A stretch of 64,000 bases of DNA from Roseofilum capinflatum BLCC-M114 (lineage in GTDB: Bacteria; Cyanobacteriota; Cyanobacteriia; Cyanobacteriales; Desertifilaceae). A program made the translations under genes and the position numbers. Below, piece after piece: positions 33,378 through 42,000 of the stretch (positions are counted from its first letter, which is position 1; every line of letters begins with the position of its first letter). The notes under the pieces were generated by a model that was given only the letters and a program-made list of their open reading frames with translations, did not search any database and was not told the origin of the DNA. The stretch covers positions 63,336-127,335 of the forward strand of contig NZ_JAQOSO010000102.1 in NCBI RefSeq assembly GCF_030068505.1, written 5' to 3'.

Positions 33378-35729
33378 TTAGGTGCTGAAAAGGCCTAAGC
33401 CGTTATGCACTCTAGCGGCGGTGGATGGGGGACGGTTAATCATTTGCCCGCCCAACATTAAACTGGTGGAACTGCCCCCATCTAAATTTAAGGCGTGAAT
33501 GGCTCCGAGTTTCTGCATCAGTTGGGCGGTTTCGGTTAAGCTGGCTCCTAATCCTCCGATGCGGTTATGGATGGTGACGAGCATAAATTTACCGGAGTTC
33601 GTGATGCCGAAAACGCTGCGAATGGCTGATTGTTGGGCGAAGGCACGGCTAAATCCTTCTGATTCAGCATCGACGACAATTTGTTGATTTTTGATCAGTA
33701 AGGGGCCGCCGCCGATAATATGGGGAAAGGTGTTAAAGTTAGCTGGGTTGGTGTTACTTTCTAGGGTTACGGTTGTGCCGGGGGTGAGGCTGGCTTGGGC
33801 GCTGGAGAGCGATCGCAACACCAATAAGTATCCTGTATCGGGAATATCTGTTTCTTCCGCAATTTCTACATGGCGAGTCACTTGGTTATTCTCAACAACG
33901 ATGATAATTTCTCCTGCTGTTAAGGGGGTGTAAGTCTTGCCCCACTGGGAAGTAAAGCGAGAAATTCCGCCTTTAACATAGCCACTATTGAGAACGACTA
34001 AGGGAAAGCGTGCCCCGGTTGATGTGGTAATTGCTTCTTCTAATATGAGGCGGTCAATGGCATAATTGCCCTGATTATCCCAGGCGATCGCTCCCCGATT
34101 CAAGATGGGGCCAGAATACCAGGTTCCCTGCCAACGAATCGCACCCAAGGGTAATCGATTATTGCGGTTAAAAAAGCCTGCATTAATGGCCGCTAATGTT
34201 TGACACAATTCCCCCATTTTTAATAACGGAGTTGTGCCTTCCATGGTATGGGCATACGTCCAAATCGGCTCTAAATTGAGTTTCGGAGTTGTATTTGGAG
34301 ACAGGGTTAAGGAGGTAACTGGAAATTGATGGGAACCTAATGTGATGTACTCTTCTTTCCAGCGCAGTCCCGGCAACCAGATAATATTACGATCGCGGGG
34401 AATATCGGGGCGAATTTCCAGAATTAAGGTATAGGGACGGGTTTGGGTAATGGCTTTTACGGAGAGTCCGGGGGGCAGGTTGCCTTGAATTAACAGATGC
34501 TGAGGATCGGCGGTAAGGGTGGGGCGTAAGGGTTGGGAGGTATCAGCAACCACTTCCCCTTCGTTGACTTCTTCGGAGGAGGGGCGATCGCGCCAGCGAT
34601 GCGGAGCATTATCGCTCTCTGGGGTAACCGTTGCAGGATTTTGATAGTCGTCTAAAAGGGTTTGGGTAATCGCTGCATTCAGGGTCACTTGCCAATCAAA
34701 GGTATCTTGGCTCAGTTGATAGGCAGTGGGTTGGGTGAGGTTAAGTTTCAGACGTAAACCGATCGCCTGTTCGCCGTTCAAAATCGGTTCCGTGTGTATC
34801 CCAGTCACATTCGTCATCGGCTTGGTCATCACCAACGTATCCCCGTTAATACCGAGGGTAAACGACTGCTGTTTTCGCCAGTCGGTAATCTCCAGATGAC
34901 GATAATGATGATGGCGTTGTGCGGGCAGGGGAATGGGGGGAGAGTACCATTGAATCGGTTGTTGGCTGGGGTTCTCCGTATTCATTAGGTCAATTCCCAT
35001 ACCCTGAATCAACCCAGCATCGGCGATCGCCGTTCGCACCGATAAACCATCACTCCATTGATTCCAGGTGGCAGCACGGGTTTTGCCATTAATGGAAATT
35101 CGGCTTCCCTCCCGAATCGGGCCAACCGGCAACACTTCTAAGAGGTAATCTGAGGGAATCGGTTCAACCTTACCCAACAGCACTAAAGACTGATAGAAAA
35201 ATGCCGCCACTTCTGCGCGGGTTGCGTCCCGGTTGGGGTGGAAAACCCTCAGATCGGGATAGTTCACCACCAGGTTAGCGCGGGTGGCTAAGTGCAGGGC
35301 CTCCCGTCCATATTGGGGCACACTAGAGGCATCCTGATAAATCTCCTCCAGGGGAGCGATGGGTTGGGTTTGATCGACGAGGGTATGCACCCGCAACCCA
35401 CTGACCAAAGAGACGATAATCTGAATCCGGGTAATATTAGATTGGGGGCCAAATCGACGACCGGGAAACCCTGAGATAAAGTTGGTCTCGTAAGCCCAAA
35501 TGATGGCTGGAGTCGCCCAAAAATTGGCTCCAACATCGATAAACGGCGTGTAGGGTCTTTTTTTGGGTTGTTGTAGGGCAGCTTGCAGAATAACGGCATA
35601 TTCAGCGCGAGTCATGGAGCGATCAGGGCGAAATGTCCCGTCAGGGAATCCATTGACAATGCGGCGATCGCGCAATGCTTGGATAAAAGGAAAAGCCCAG
35701 TGATTGAGGGTGTCGGGAAAGGAAGACAT
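33378..35729 (-). CDS. SLH-domain phosphodiester glycosidase (NAGPA/DUF2233-like) protein
   Basis: 783 aa. Three S-layer homology domains occupy about residues 1-190 (GFPDGTFRPDRSMTRAEYAVIL; FISGFPGRRFGPQSNITR; HPNRDATRAEVAAFFYQSL). A beta-rich AMIN-like middle follows (about 200-490). The C-terminal NAGPA-type domain (about 510-783) has AAINAGFFNRNNRLPLGAI, PHIIGGGPLLI, HNRIGGLGASLTETAQLMQKLGA and ALNLDGGSSTSLMLGG. The family removes N-acetylglucosamine-1-phosphodiester groups; SLH domains bind cell wall. No signal peptide is visible at the N-terminus, which is odd for a wall protein. Confidence 0.88.
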   Translation of the reverse strand: MSSFPDTLNHWAFPFIQALRDRRIVNGFPDGTFRPDRSMTRAEYAVILQAALQQPKKRPYTPFIDVGANFWATPAIIWAYETNFISGFPGRRFGPQSNITRIQIIVSLVSGLRVHTLVDQTQPIAPLEEIYQDASSVPQYGREALHLATRANLVVNYPDLRVFHPNRDATRAEVAAFFYQSLVLLGKVEPIPSDYLLEVLPVGPIREGSRISINGKTRAATWNQWSDGLSVRTAIADAGLIQGMGIDLMNTENPSQQPIQWYSPPIPLPAQRHHHYRHLEITDWRKQQSFTLGINGDTLVMTKPMTNVTGIHTEPILNGEQAIGLRLKLNLTQPTAYQLSQDTFDWQVTLNAAITQTLLDDYQNPATVTPESDNAPHRWRDRPSSEEVNEGEVVADTSQPLRPTLTADPQHLLIQGNLPPGLSVKAITQTRPYTLILEIRPDIPRDRNIIWLPGLRWKEEYITLGSHQFPVTSLTLSPNTTPKLNLEPIWTYAHTMEGTTPLLKMGELCQTLAAINAGFFNRNNRLPLGAIRWQGTWYSGPILNRGAIAWDNQGNYAIDRLILEEAITTSTGARFPLVVLNSGYVKGGISRFTSQWGKTYTPLTAGEIIIVVENNQVTRHVEIAEETDIPDTGYLLVLRSLSSAQASLTPGTTVTLESNTNPANFNTFPHIIGGGPLLIKNQQIVVDAESEGFSRAFAQQSAIRSVFGITNSGKFMLVTIHNRIGGLGASLTETAQLMQKLGAIHALNLDGGSSTSLMLGGQMINRPPSTAARVHNGLGLFST

Positions 35730-35833
35730 CTTGCAATTACAAATTAAAACTTTTTTGCGAAGCGGGTCAGTTCATGCCTGTAGGAAAGCCCTTACTCATT
35801 GTCATACATCATATTCTATAGCGTTTATGGGTT

Positions 35834-36892
35834 TTAAGAGTGATTTAGGGGGAGCATTGAGGGTAACTGACTGGCAACAGTTTCCGGTTTGTATACAGGT
35901 TTCCCGTTGGGATCGAAAATAAGATGGCCTTGGGAGTCTCGTTCCGGTTCGCAAAAGAGATAGCGACCTTCGCGATCTTGTTTCAAGGTTACTTGTCCCT
36001 GATTCATGTCATAAACGGGAGGGCGATATTGAGGAATACCTTGATATTCAACGATTTGTCCTCGATCGCCGAGTAAAAGGGGACAGGTGACTAATTCTCC
36101 GGAGCGATCGAATACCCAAGCTTGGGTTTGCGGATCTTGCACGGGTGTGGGATAAACCGGGAGTCCTTGGGTTGTTGTTAACAGTTCCCCGGCTTCATTT
36201 CGTAAGGGTTTGAGAAAAACAGGTTTTCCTTCAGCGTTGGTAACGAGTTCCTGGGTTTGCGGATCTCGGAGGGGAAGGGCATCGAATTCGGGGATACTGA
36301 CCGGATTTTGCTTCGGATGGGGCGGATGGAGGCTGGGTAATTCCTCATCGGGAGAGAGATTAAAGTGACAGGTGTACTGAACGGCAGTGCGGGTAAAGCC
36401 ACAGCGTTCTAGGAGAGCTTGCAGTCCTTTGCGATCGGCTCCTACTTGCACATCTAGATCGCTTACTTTTAGGTCTTTGGCTTGTTGAATTCCCGCTTCA
36501 ATCAGTTGTTTAATAGCCTTGGGTTTGCGATGTCTGGGATGGATATAGAAGGCTAAAGCTGTACCGACGCGACGGGGTTCGTGGATGCGATTTTCTAGGT
36601 AGCGAGTTGCGAGTTCTTCCGGCAGATCGGGAGGGGGTGCTTCGTCTTGTGCGTAGACAAAAAGATAGCCGACTATGGCGCTGTAGTTCGGTACTTTGGG
36701 TTCGGTATGTTCCAGGAGCCAAAAGTAGTGTAACGGTTTGGCAATTCGGTCAGAAATATAGTTTTCAAAGTTGAAGTCAGGTTTGAGAGTCCGCGTAGGG
36801 TCAATGTCCGCTCTTTCTTGGCTAAAGGCTGCCATGAGAGGGGCAATTTTTGCAGTATCTTCTGGGGTAGCTAGGCGACAAGTGTAAGTCAT
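35834..36892 (-). CDS. GNAT-family N-acetyltransferase with C-terminal repeat extension
   Basis: 352 aa. The N-terminal GNAT domain (about residues 1-180) starts YTCRLATPEDTAKIAPLM, has the core strand AIVGYLFVYAQ, GTALAFYIHPRHRKPKAIKQLIEAGI as acetyl-CoA pyrophosphate-binding segment, and ALLERCGFTRTAVQYT. The C-terminal 150 residues are irregular repeats of roughly 30 residues (DPQTQELVTNAEGKPVFLKPL; DPQTQAWVFDRSGELVTCPL; DSQGHLIFDPNGKPVYKPE) of unknown role. The acceptor substrate is unknown. Confidence 0.83.
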   Translation of the reverse strand: MTYTCRLATPEDTAKIAPLMAAFSQERADIDPTRTLKPDFNFENYISDRIAKPLHYFWLLEHTEPKVPNYSAIVGYLFVYAQDEAPPPDLPEELATRYLENRIHEPRRVGTALAFYIHPRHRKPKAIKQLIEAGIQQAKDLKVSDLDVQVGADRKGLQALLERCGFTRTAVQYTCHFNLSPDEELPSLHPPHPKQNPVSIPEFDALPLRDPQTQELVTNAEGKPVFLKPLRNEAGELLTTTQGLPVYPTPVQDPQTQAWVFDRSGELVTCPLLLGDRGQIVEYQGIPQYRPPVYDMNQGQVTLKQDREGRYLFCEPERDSQGHLIFDPNGKPVYKPETVASQLPSMLPLNHS

Positions 36893-36913
36893 GGTTTTGT
36901 CTGGGTAGATGGG

Positions 36914-37333
36914 TTACAAAATCGTTAAATAGGTTTCTGTGGGACTAATGGGTAAGGTTTTTAGGGTTTGATTATTTAAGTCTATTTCTAGTCCTAATAA
37001 TTCCAAGGGAACAACCCCTAAGAGGGGGTCTCGACCTCCGGGTAATGCTAGACATTCAAAGGTTCCTTGGCGATCGCCGATTGAGAGGGTCGCATCGCGG
37101 TAAATCCCAGCTTTGCCAATTCCCATGGCTGTGGCAACATCGACTTCTCGCAGGAGTTTGAGTCCGAGTTGGGCGATCGCCTCTTCTGGCAAGCATAAGG
37201 TTGTCGCTCCAGTATCGACGAGTACATTTTTCAGGGTAATTGACCGGATTTGAGCTTCAGCAATTACTCCAGCTTCTGCTAAAATTTCGTCGGCGCGATT
37301 AGTGACGGTGAGGTTGGTAAATACTTTTCCCAT
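36914..37333 (-). CDS. Retropepsin-like aspartic protease family protein
   Basis: 139 aa, single domain. The catalytic motif is VLVDTGATTLCLPEEAI (D-T-G-A), followed by a flap region and the second-half ILG-like segment DPLLGVVPLELLGLEIDL. Such clan AA proteins act as homodimers, one Asp per chain. The substrate is unknown. It lies 21 bp upstream of the GNAT gene in the same direction. Confidence 0.86.
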   Translation of the reverse strand: MGKVFTNLTVTNRADEILAEAGVIAEAQIRSITLKNVLVDTGATTLCLPEEAIAQLGLKLLREVDVATAMGIGKAGIYRDATLSIGDRQGTFECLALPGGRDPLLGVVPLELLGLEIDLNNQTLKTLPISPTETYLTIL

Positions 37334-37449
37334 TGTATTGTGATTAATCGAGTTGATTAGGGTTAACTCTTTTTATTTTACACTCTGTTTTTGTAAAGGT
37401 ACAAAATATTACAATAATTTCAGATTTTTAGAGGCGATCGCCCCCAATA

Positions 37450-37517
37450 AAGAAACCGGGTTTCTGCGATAATTTTTGGCTCTCAACCAAAATCTTGATT
37501 GAGAAACCCGGTTTCTC
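37450..37517. repeat. Inverted pair of AGAAACCGGGTTTCT palindromes
   Basis: AGAAACCGGGTTTCT at about 37451-37465 and its reverse complement AGAAACCCGGTTTCT at about 37501-37515. Each half is itself nearly palindromic. A dispersed element in the gap between the protease gene and the PEP-CTERM gene; it could also act as a terminator. Confidence 0.75.
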
Positions 37518-37527
37518 GGCTCTCTCT

Positions 37528-38295
37528 TTAAACGTCTTTACGCTTGCGAGAACCTATCGCTTTTAATCCCAAAAGTCCCAGAAAGGCGAGAGTTCCAACA
37601 GTCCCCGGTTCAGGGACGGGTTGGGGAGTGGAGTCCGCTAGAACTTCCACTTGGTAGCTGACGCTCCGTCTGTAGTTTTCAGGATTGAACACTTCTGGGA
37701 TATCGATACCCAACCTTAATCCTTGAGTGGCTCCAGGATTAAAGATATTGCTGTCTGGTTTGACATCAATGGTGAAGGACTCATTCACGGTGGTGTACTG
37801 GAGTGCTTGAACAGAGGAAGGATTGAAAAAGGGATAGTTCTCGTCTTCAAAATCCCAGATGATGGGATTAAAAGGCGAATAGCTGAAGTCAGTCATGGAG
37901 TAAACCCAGTTTTGAGTATCTGGATTAACGTTCCACTGGTAATGTTGGGCTAATCTTGACTTGTGATAAGACCACCGTTGTTGACTGCTTTGTATTGTAG
38001 TAATCCAACCACTTGGTGCTATCTTTTTAAAACTACATACAGGTAAAGGCAGATTTCCTCTAAAACCCATACATGCATTAGTCCAAGTCACATATTCTGC
38101 CCCTACGATTTCTAATGCAGAAACAGATATACCTGATGATTGTGCAATTTGATTGAGTACATTATCAATCAAATCTTCTGGGGGGTTGAAATCTGGTGAA
38201 GATGGATATTTATAGATCCAAGCTTGCGCTGGGGAGGCAATACCGAGGATGGTATTGCCAAAAAGAAGGATGGATAGGGTTTTGATGATGTTCAT
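37528..38295 (-). CDS. PEP-CTERM sorting-domain protein
   Basis: 255 aa from ATG 38295; the frame extends 5 codons further to 38310. A signal peptide (MNIIKTLSILLFGNTILGIASPAQA) is cut after AQA. The C-terminus has PVPEPGTVGTLAFLGLLGL followed by a basic RKRK tail, the classic PEP-CTERM anchor processed by exosortase. The middle is a unique domain with two Cys pairs. The presumed fate is export and surface or matrix anchoring; the specific function is unknown. Confidence 0.88.
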   Translation of the reverse strand: MNIIKTLSILLFGNTILGIASPAQAWIYKYPSSPDFNPPEDLIDNVLNQIAQSSGISVSALEIVGAEYVTWTNACMGFRGNLPLPVCSFKKIAPSGWITTIQSSQQRWSYHKSRLAQHYQWNVNPDTQNWVYSMTDFSYSPFNPIIWDFEDENYPFFNPSSVQALQYTTVNESFTIDVKPDSNIFNPGATQGLRLGIDIPEVFNPENYRRSVSYQVEVLADSTPQPVPEPGTVGTLAFLGLLGLKAIGSRKRKDV

Positions 38296-38352
38296 GGGAT
38301 GATTCCTCAAGGTTAAAGGTTGATGGGGAAAGGGGGGAGAATGTTTCTGATC

Positions 38353-38680
38353 TAGCCCCCCTTATTAAGGGGGGTTGGGGGGATCAAATGCCAGGAAACT
38401 CACTAATATCATCTCTATTAAGGATATTCCTGAGTAGAGATTATTGAAGGTTTTTCCCTTCGCTGTTAACGGTTAGATCCCCCCCTGCCCCCCTTAACAA
38501 GGGGGGAGATTTTTTCCTATATAGCCCCCCTTATTAAGGGGGGTTGGGGGGATCAAATGCCAGGAAACTCACTAATATCATCTCTATTAAGGATATTCCT
38601 GAGTAGAGATTATTGAAGGTTTTTCCCTTCGCTGTTAGCGGTTAGATCCCCCCCTGCCCCCCTTAACAAGGGGGGAGATT
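38353..38680. repeat. 159-bp direct duplication carrying palindromic G/C-run repeats
   Basis: Bases 38353-38511 and 38522-38680 are the same with one visible difference (GTTAACGG against GTTAGCGG), offset 169 bp. Each copy contains AGCCCCCCTTATTAAGGGGGG, GGATCAAATGCCAGGAAACT and GATCCCCCCCTGCCCCCC. The second copy holds the last 24 codons of the DUF559 gene, so the 3' end of the gene was duplicated. Confidence 0.85.
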
Positions 38681-39077
38681 GAGAAACAAAACTTAGTAGC
38701 TGGGTGCAGACTCCTTCAAAGTTAGTTAACACTTGTTCGTTGGTAAATCGGATGACGGTTAAGCCATATCCTTGCAAGATTTGAGTTCGTTCGGCATCGG
38801 ACGCTTTACCTTGTTCAGTGTAATGACTATCTCCATCAACTTCGATGACGAGTTTTAAGGACGCGCAATAAAAATCAACGATGAAATTGTCAATGGGGCG
38901 CTGTCGTAAAAATCGCCGGGGAAAGGTTCGCAAGAATGTCCAGAGTTGCCGTTCTGCGGGAGTTGGATTTTGCCGCATTTGTTTGGCAATGGACGTGATT
39001 TTTGGGTTGTATGGTAAGTGGCAGTTGTTCGGTTTGAAGGTCACAATCTCCCCTATATCTCTAATCTTCACTGGCAT
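38610..39077 (-). CDS. DUF559 endonuclease-like protein
   Basis: 155 aa. The DUF559 (Vsr/restriction-like) core has ARQMRQNPTPAERQLW-type helix (here AKQMRQNPTPAERQLWTFLR), RFLRQRPIDNFIVDFYCASLKLVIEVDGDSH, EQGKASDAERTQILQGYGLTVIRF and the C-terminal CTQLL helix. Asp and Glu residues of the PD-(D/E)XK-type site are present (VDFYC, IEVDGD). The last 20 or so residues (SPPLLRGAGGDLTANSEG) are encoded by a dispersed repeat. The start overlaps the end of the RHS gene by 17 bp. Confidence 0.85.
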   Translation of the reverse strand: MPVKIRDIGEIVTFKPNNCHLPYNPKITSIAKQMRQNPTPAERQLWTFLRTFPRRFLRQRPIDNFIVDFYCASLKLVIEVDGDSHYTEQGKASDAERTQILQGYGLTVIRFTNEQVLTNFEGVCTQLLSFVSQSPPLLRGAGGDLTANSEGKNLQ

Positions 39078-42000
39078 ACGGATACAAAATTGGTATTAAC
39101 CATTCATCTTCCCATACTCCAACAACATCATCCGCAAGTATTACACCTATAGCTAATCTAGAGCCCCATTTGCGTATGGGTGGCCATCCTTTTTTGCCCC
39201 AAATTTTTAAAAACTGATTGATCTTATCCATAACACTTTTGTGTCTTGCAAATGGGGGCTTTTGTCGATCTAGCTGATCTTGAGCGGGTCTAGGTGGTTT
39301 GATCTTTTCAATCGGATTGACTTTCTTATCGCCACATTTTTTATGCTGATTCCGTGGATTGTAATTCTTATAATTTCCTGGATTAGGGCCGCCAAGTGGA
39401 TTAATAGGATCTAAACCAGATGGATCAAGAGAATTGATGGGATCGTTGATAGAATATCTATATAAATTTTCTTCTCTTGCAGCAAACCCAATTGGGTCTT
39501 TAGCAGTCCACTTACTTGCTATAGAATCATAATCTCGGAAACCAAAGCGCACAAAATCTGTATCAACTTCTCTCAATCCACCAGCAAAGTTAATCGGCAA
39601 ATCAAAAGCAAGATTACTATCTCCAAGCTGGTGACCAAAGCTTTTGTACTCCAAAATCTTTAACGCTTCACCATTGATATCAGAAACAACTCGCGGTGTA
39701 CCTAACTGATCGGTAGCAACATAGTACAAACTACCAGACCGCTCGATCGCAAACATGGAACCAAATTCATCATACTCATAAACACTAATCTCCCCAGAAC
39801 GATCGCGGACTGCCGTTACCTGAAAGGGATGATCGAGATTGCCATACAGATATTGCTCAGTTCCCTTCTCATCTGTCCGTGCGACGCGACGATTCATACT
39901 ATCATAGGCGTATTGAATCGCGGGTTTATCCGGCCAACTGACTTCTAGGAGTTCACCAGTCGTGCTGTAGTTGAGCGTCATATTGCCGCGCTGAATTAAG
40001 AAGCCATCGGCATCAAATTCATAGGGGGTTCCGTCTAACTCAATTAAACGGTCTTGAGCGTCATAACTGGCGGTATGCTGTTCAGTTCCAAGTTGCCATT
40101 CAGTCCGGTTACCGTTGGCATCGTAGACATAGTTCTCGACCAGTTCGCCATCCCGATGAACGATAATGAGTTGACCGTCAGCATCATAAGTATAGTGGTG
40201 AGTTTGGGTTTTCCCAACAACCGTTTCTTGTTTCTCAATAATGCGACTCAGCACGTCATATTTGAGCTGTAACTGATAAATGACCCGCCCATTCACTTGG
40301 TGAGTTCGAGACACAACTCGACCCAATGTATCGTAGTCAACATCGATCACCATCCGACCATCCGTCATCCGAGTCGGCGCACCTGTCGCCTCATCCCGGT
40401 GTATCTGCAACCGTCCTTGTCGCATCAGCAACCCATCCGCATCCCGTTCCATGAGGATCTCTGGTTGGTCATCGAGTTGCATTCCTACCAGGTGAAACTC
40501 TTCGTCGTAACGATAGCGATAGCACCCATTCGCTACACCGCGCCAGGTCATTTCTTTGACTAAACCATCATCATAGCTAAAGGACAGTTCCTGGGCGGGA
40601 CGGTTATCGGTAGGCCTGCGTACCAACTTGGCCACCCGCTCCGAGTCTTGCTCATAAATCACATCAATGGTGGCTTCGGGATAGCTGGCTTGCTCCAAGT
40701 ATCCGCGATCGCTATATTGACTGGTAATGGTGCGATCGCTCGGCAGCCGAGAACTCGTCAGTTGCTGCTCGGAGTCATAGGTATTGGCATATGCTCCCCC
40801 CTGGTTTTCGGAATTGAGGCGATCGTTTTTGGCTTCGTTGTGGGAGTGAGATCCCCCCTGACCCCCCTTAGAAAGGGGGGAATTTTCGGTATAGCTTCCC
40901 CTTGTTAAGGGGAGGTTGGAGGGGATCGAAACCGCAGGCGGAACATACCCATCCTCTGCATTCACCGCGTTATACTGCAACCGATGCACCGCGCCACTGG
41001 GCACAATAATCTCCGTAAGATTACCATTGGCATCATAGCCAAATCGATTGGTTTTCCCACTGGGCAGAATACTCTCGACAATCCGTCCTGCTTCATCGTA
41101 GACATAGCGGACGGTATTGCCTTCCGCATTGCAGAGACTCGACAACCGCCCCTTGTGGTCATATTGATAACTGAGGAGAGTCTGGTCACCTTGCTGTACA
41201 GACAGGAGTTGGCCGCGATCGCCATAACTAAACCGCACGGGTTCTAATCCAGGAATTTCGCTCTGGATCGTCCGTCCTTGTTCGTCTAACGTGAGAACGC
41301 TTTGCCGTCCGGCCGCAGATTTGTAATAAATTTTGCGGTTAACCGCATCATAAGTGGTAGTCGAAATACGACCGTTAAACTCTACCGTATCCGTCAGGGT
41401 TTGGATGCTCAAGGGATCATCAGGATTGCTCAATTCCACCGTGCGAGAACTGGAAACTGTGGCCACACGACCACTCGGAGTCTTAAATGTCGTCTGTTTG
41501 CTCAGGGGAGCGAGGTCACCAAAGCGAGGATCGGTTTGCTTTTCTTCGATGAGGATTGTGCCGTCGGGATAGGTGATGGTTTCATTACCATTTTTATCCG
41601 TAATTGCCACGATCGCTCCCGTACCCCCGCATCCTTGATTAATTTGCCGCTCGCCTCCGCCAATCAGAGATTCAGTGAGATAAGTAGATTCCCTGCCAGT
41701 GGTGGTAATGCGAGAGACTTTAAACCCTTGGTCGGTTAAGGTTCTCTCCAAGATAAAGAAGCTACCATCTGGTTCGTTATAACTCCTCAAAAGACCGAGA
41801 TCGTCATACTCGAACTGATAGAGATTACCATTGGGATCGCTGAACTGGGTCAGCAGTCCCAGGGGGGTATAATCAAATTGAGACACGGCTCCCGCAGGAT
41901 TGGCGATCGCATTCAAATAACCGTCAGAGTTCAAACATAAAGCAGTGGAATCCCCATATTCCGAGACGATTTCCACTGGATTGCCTTGCTCATCCCGTTT

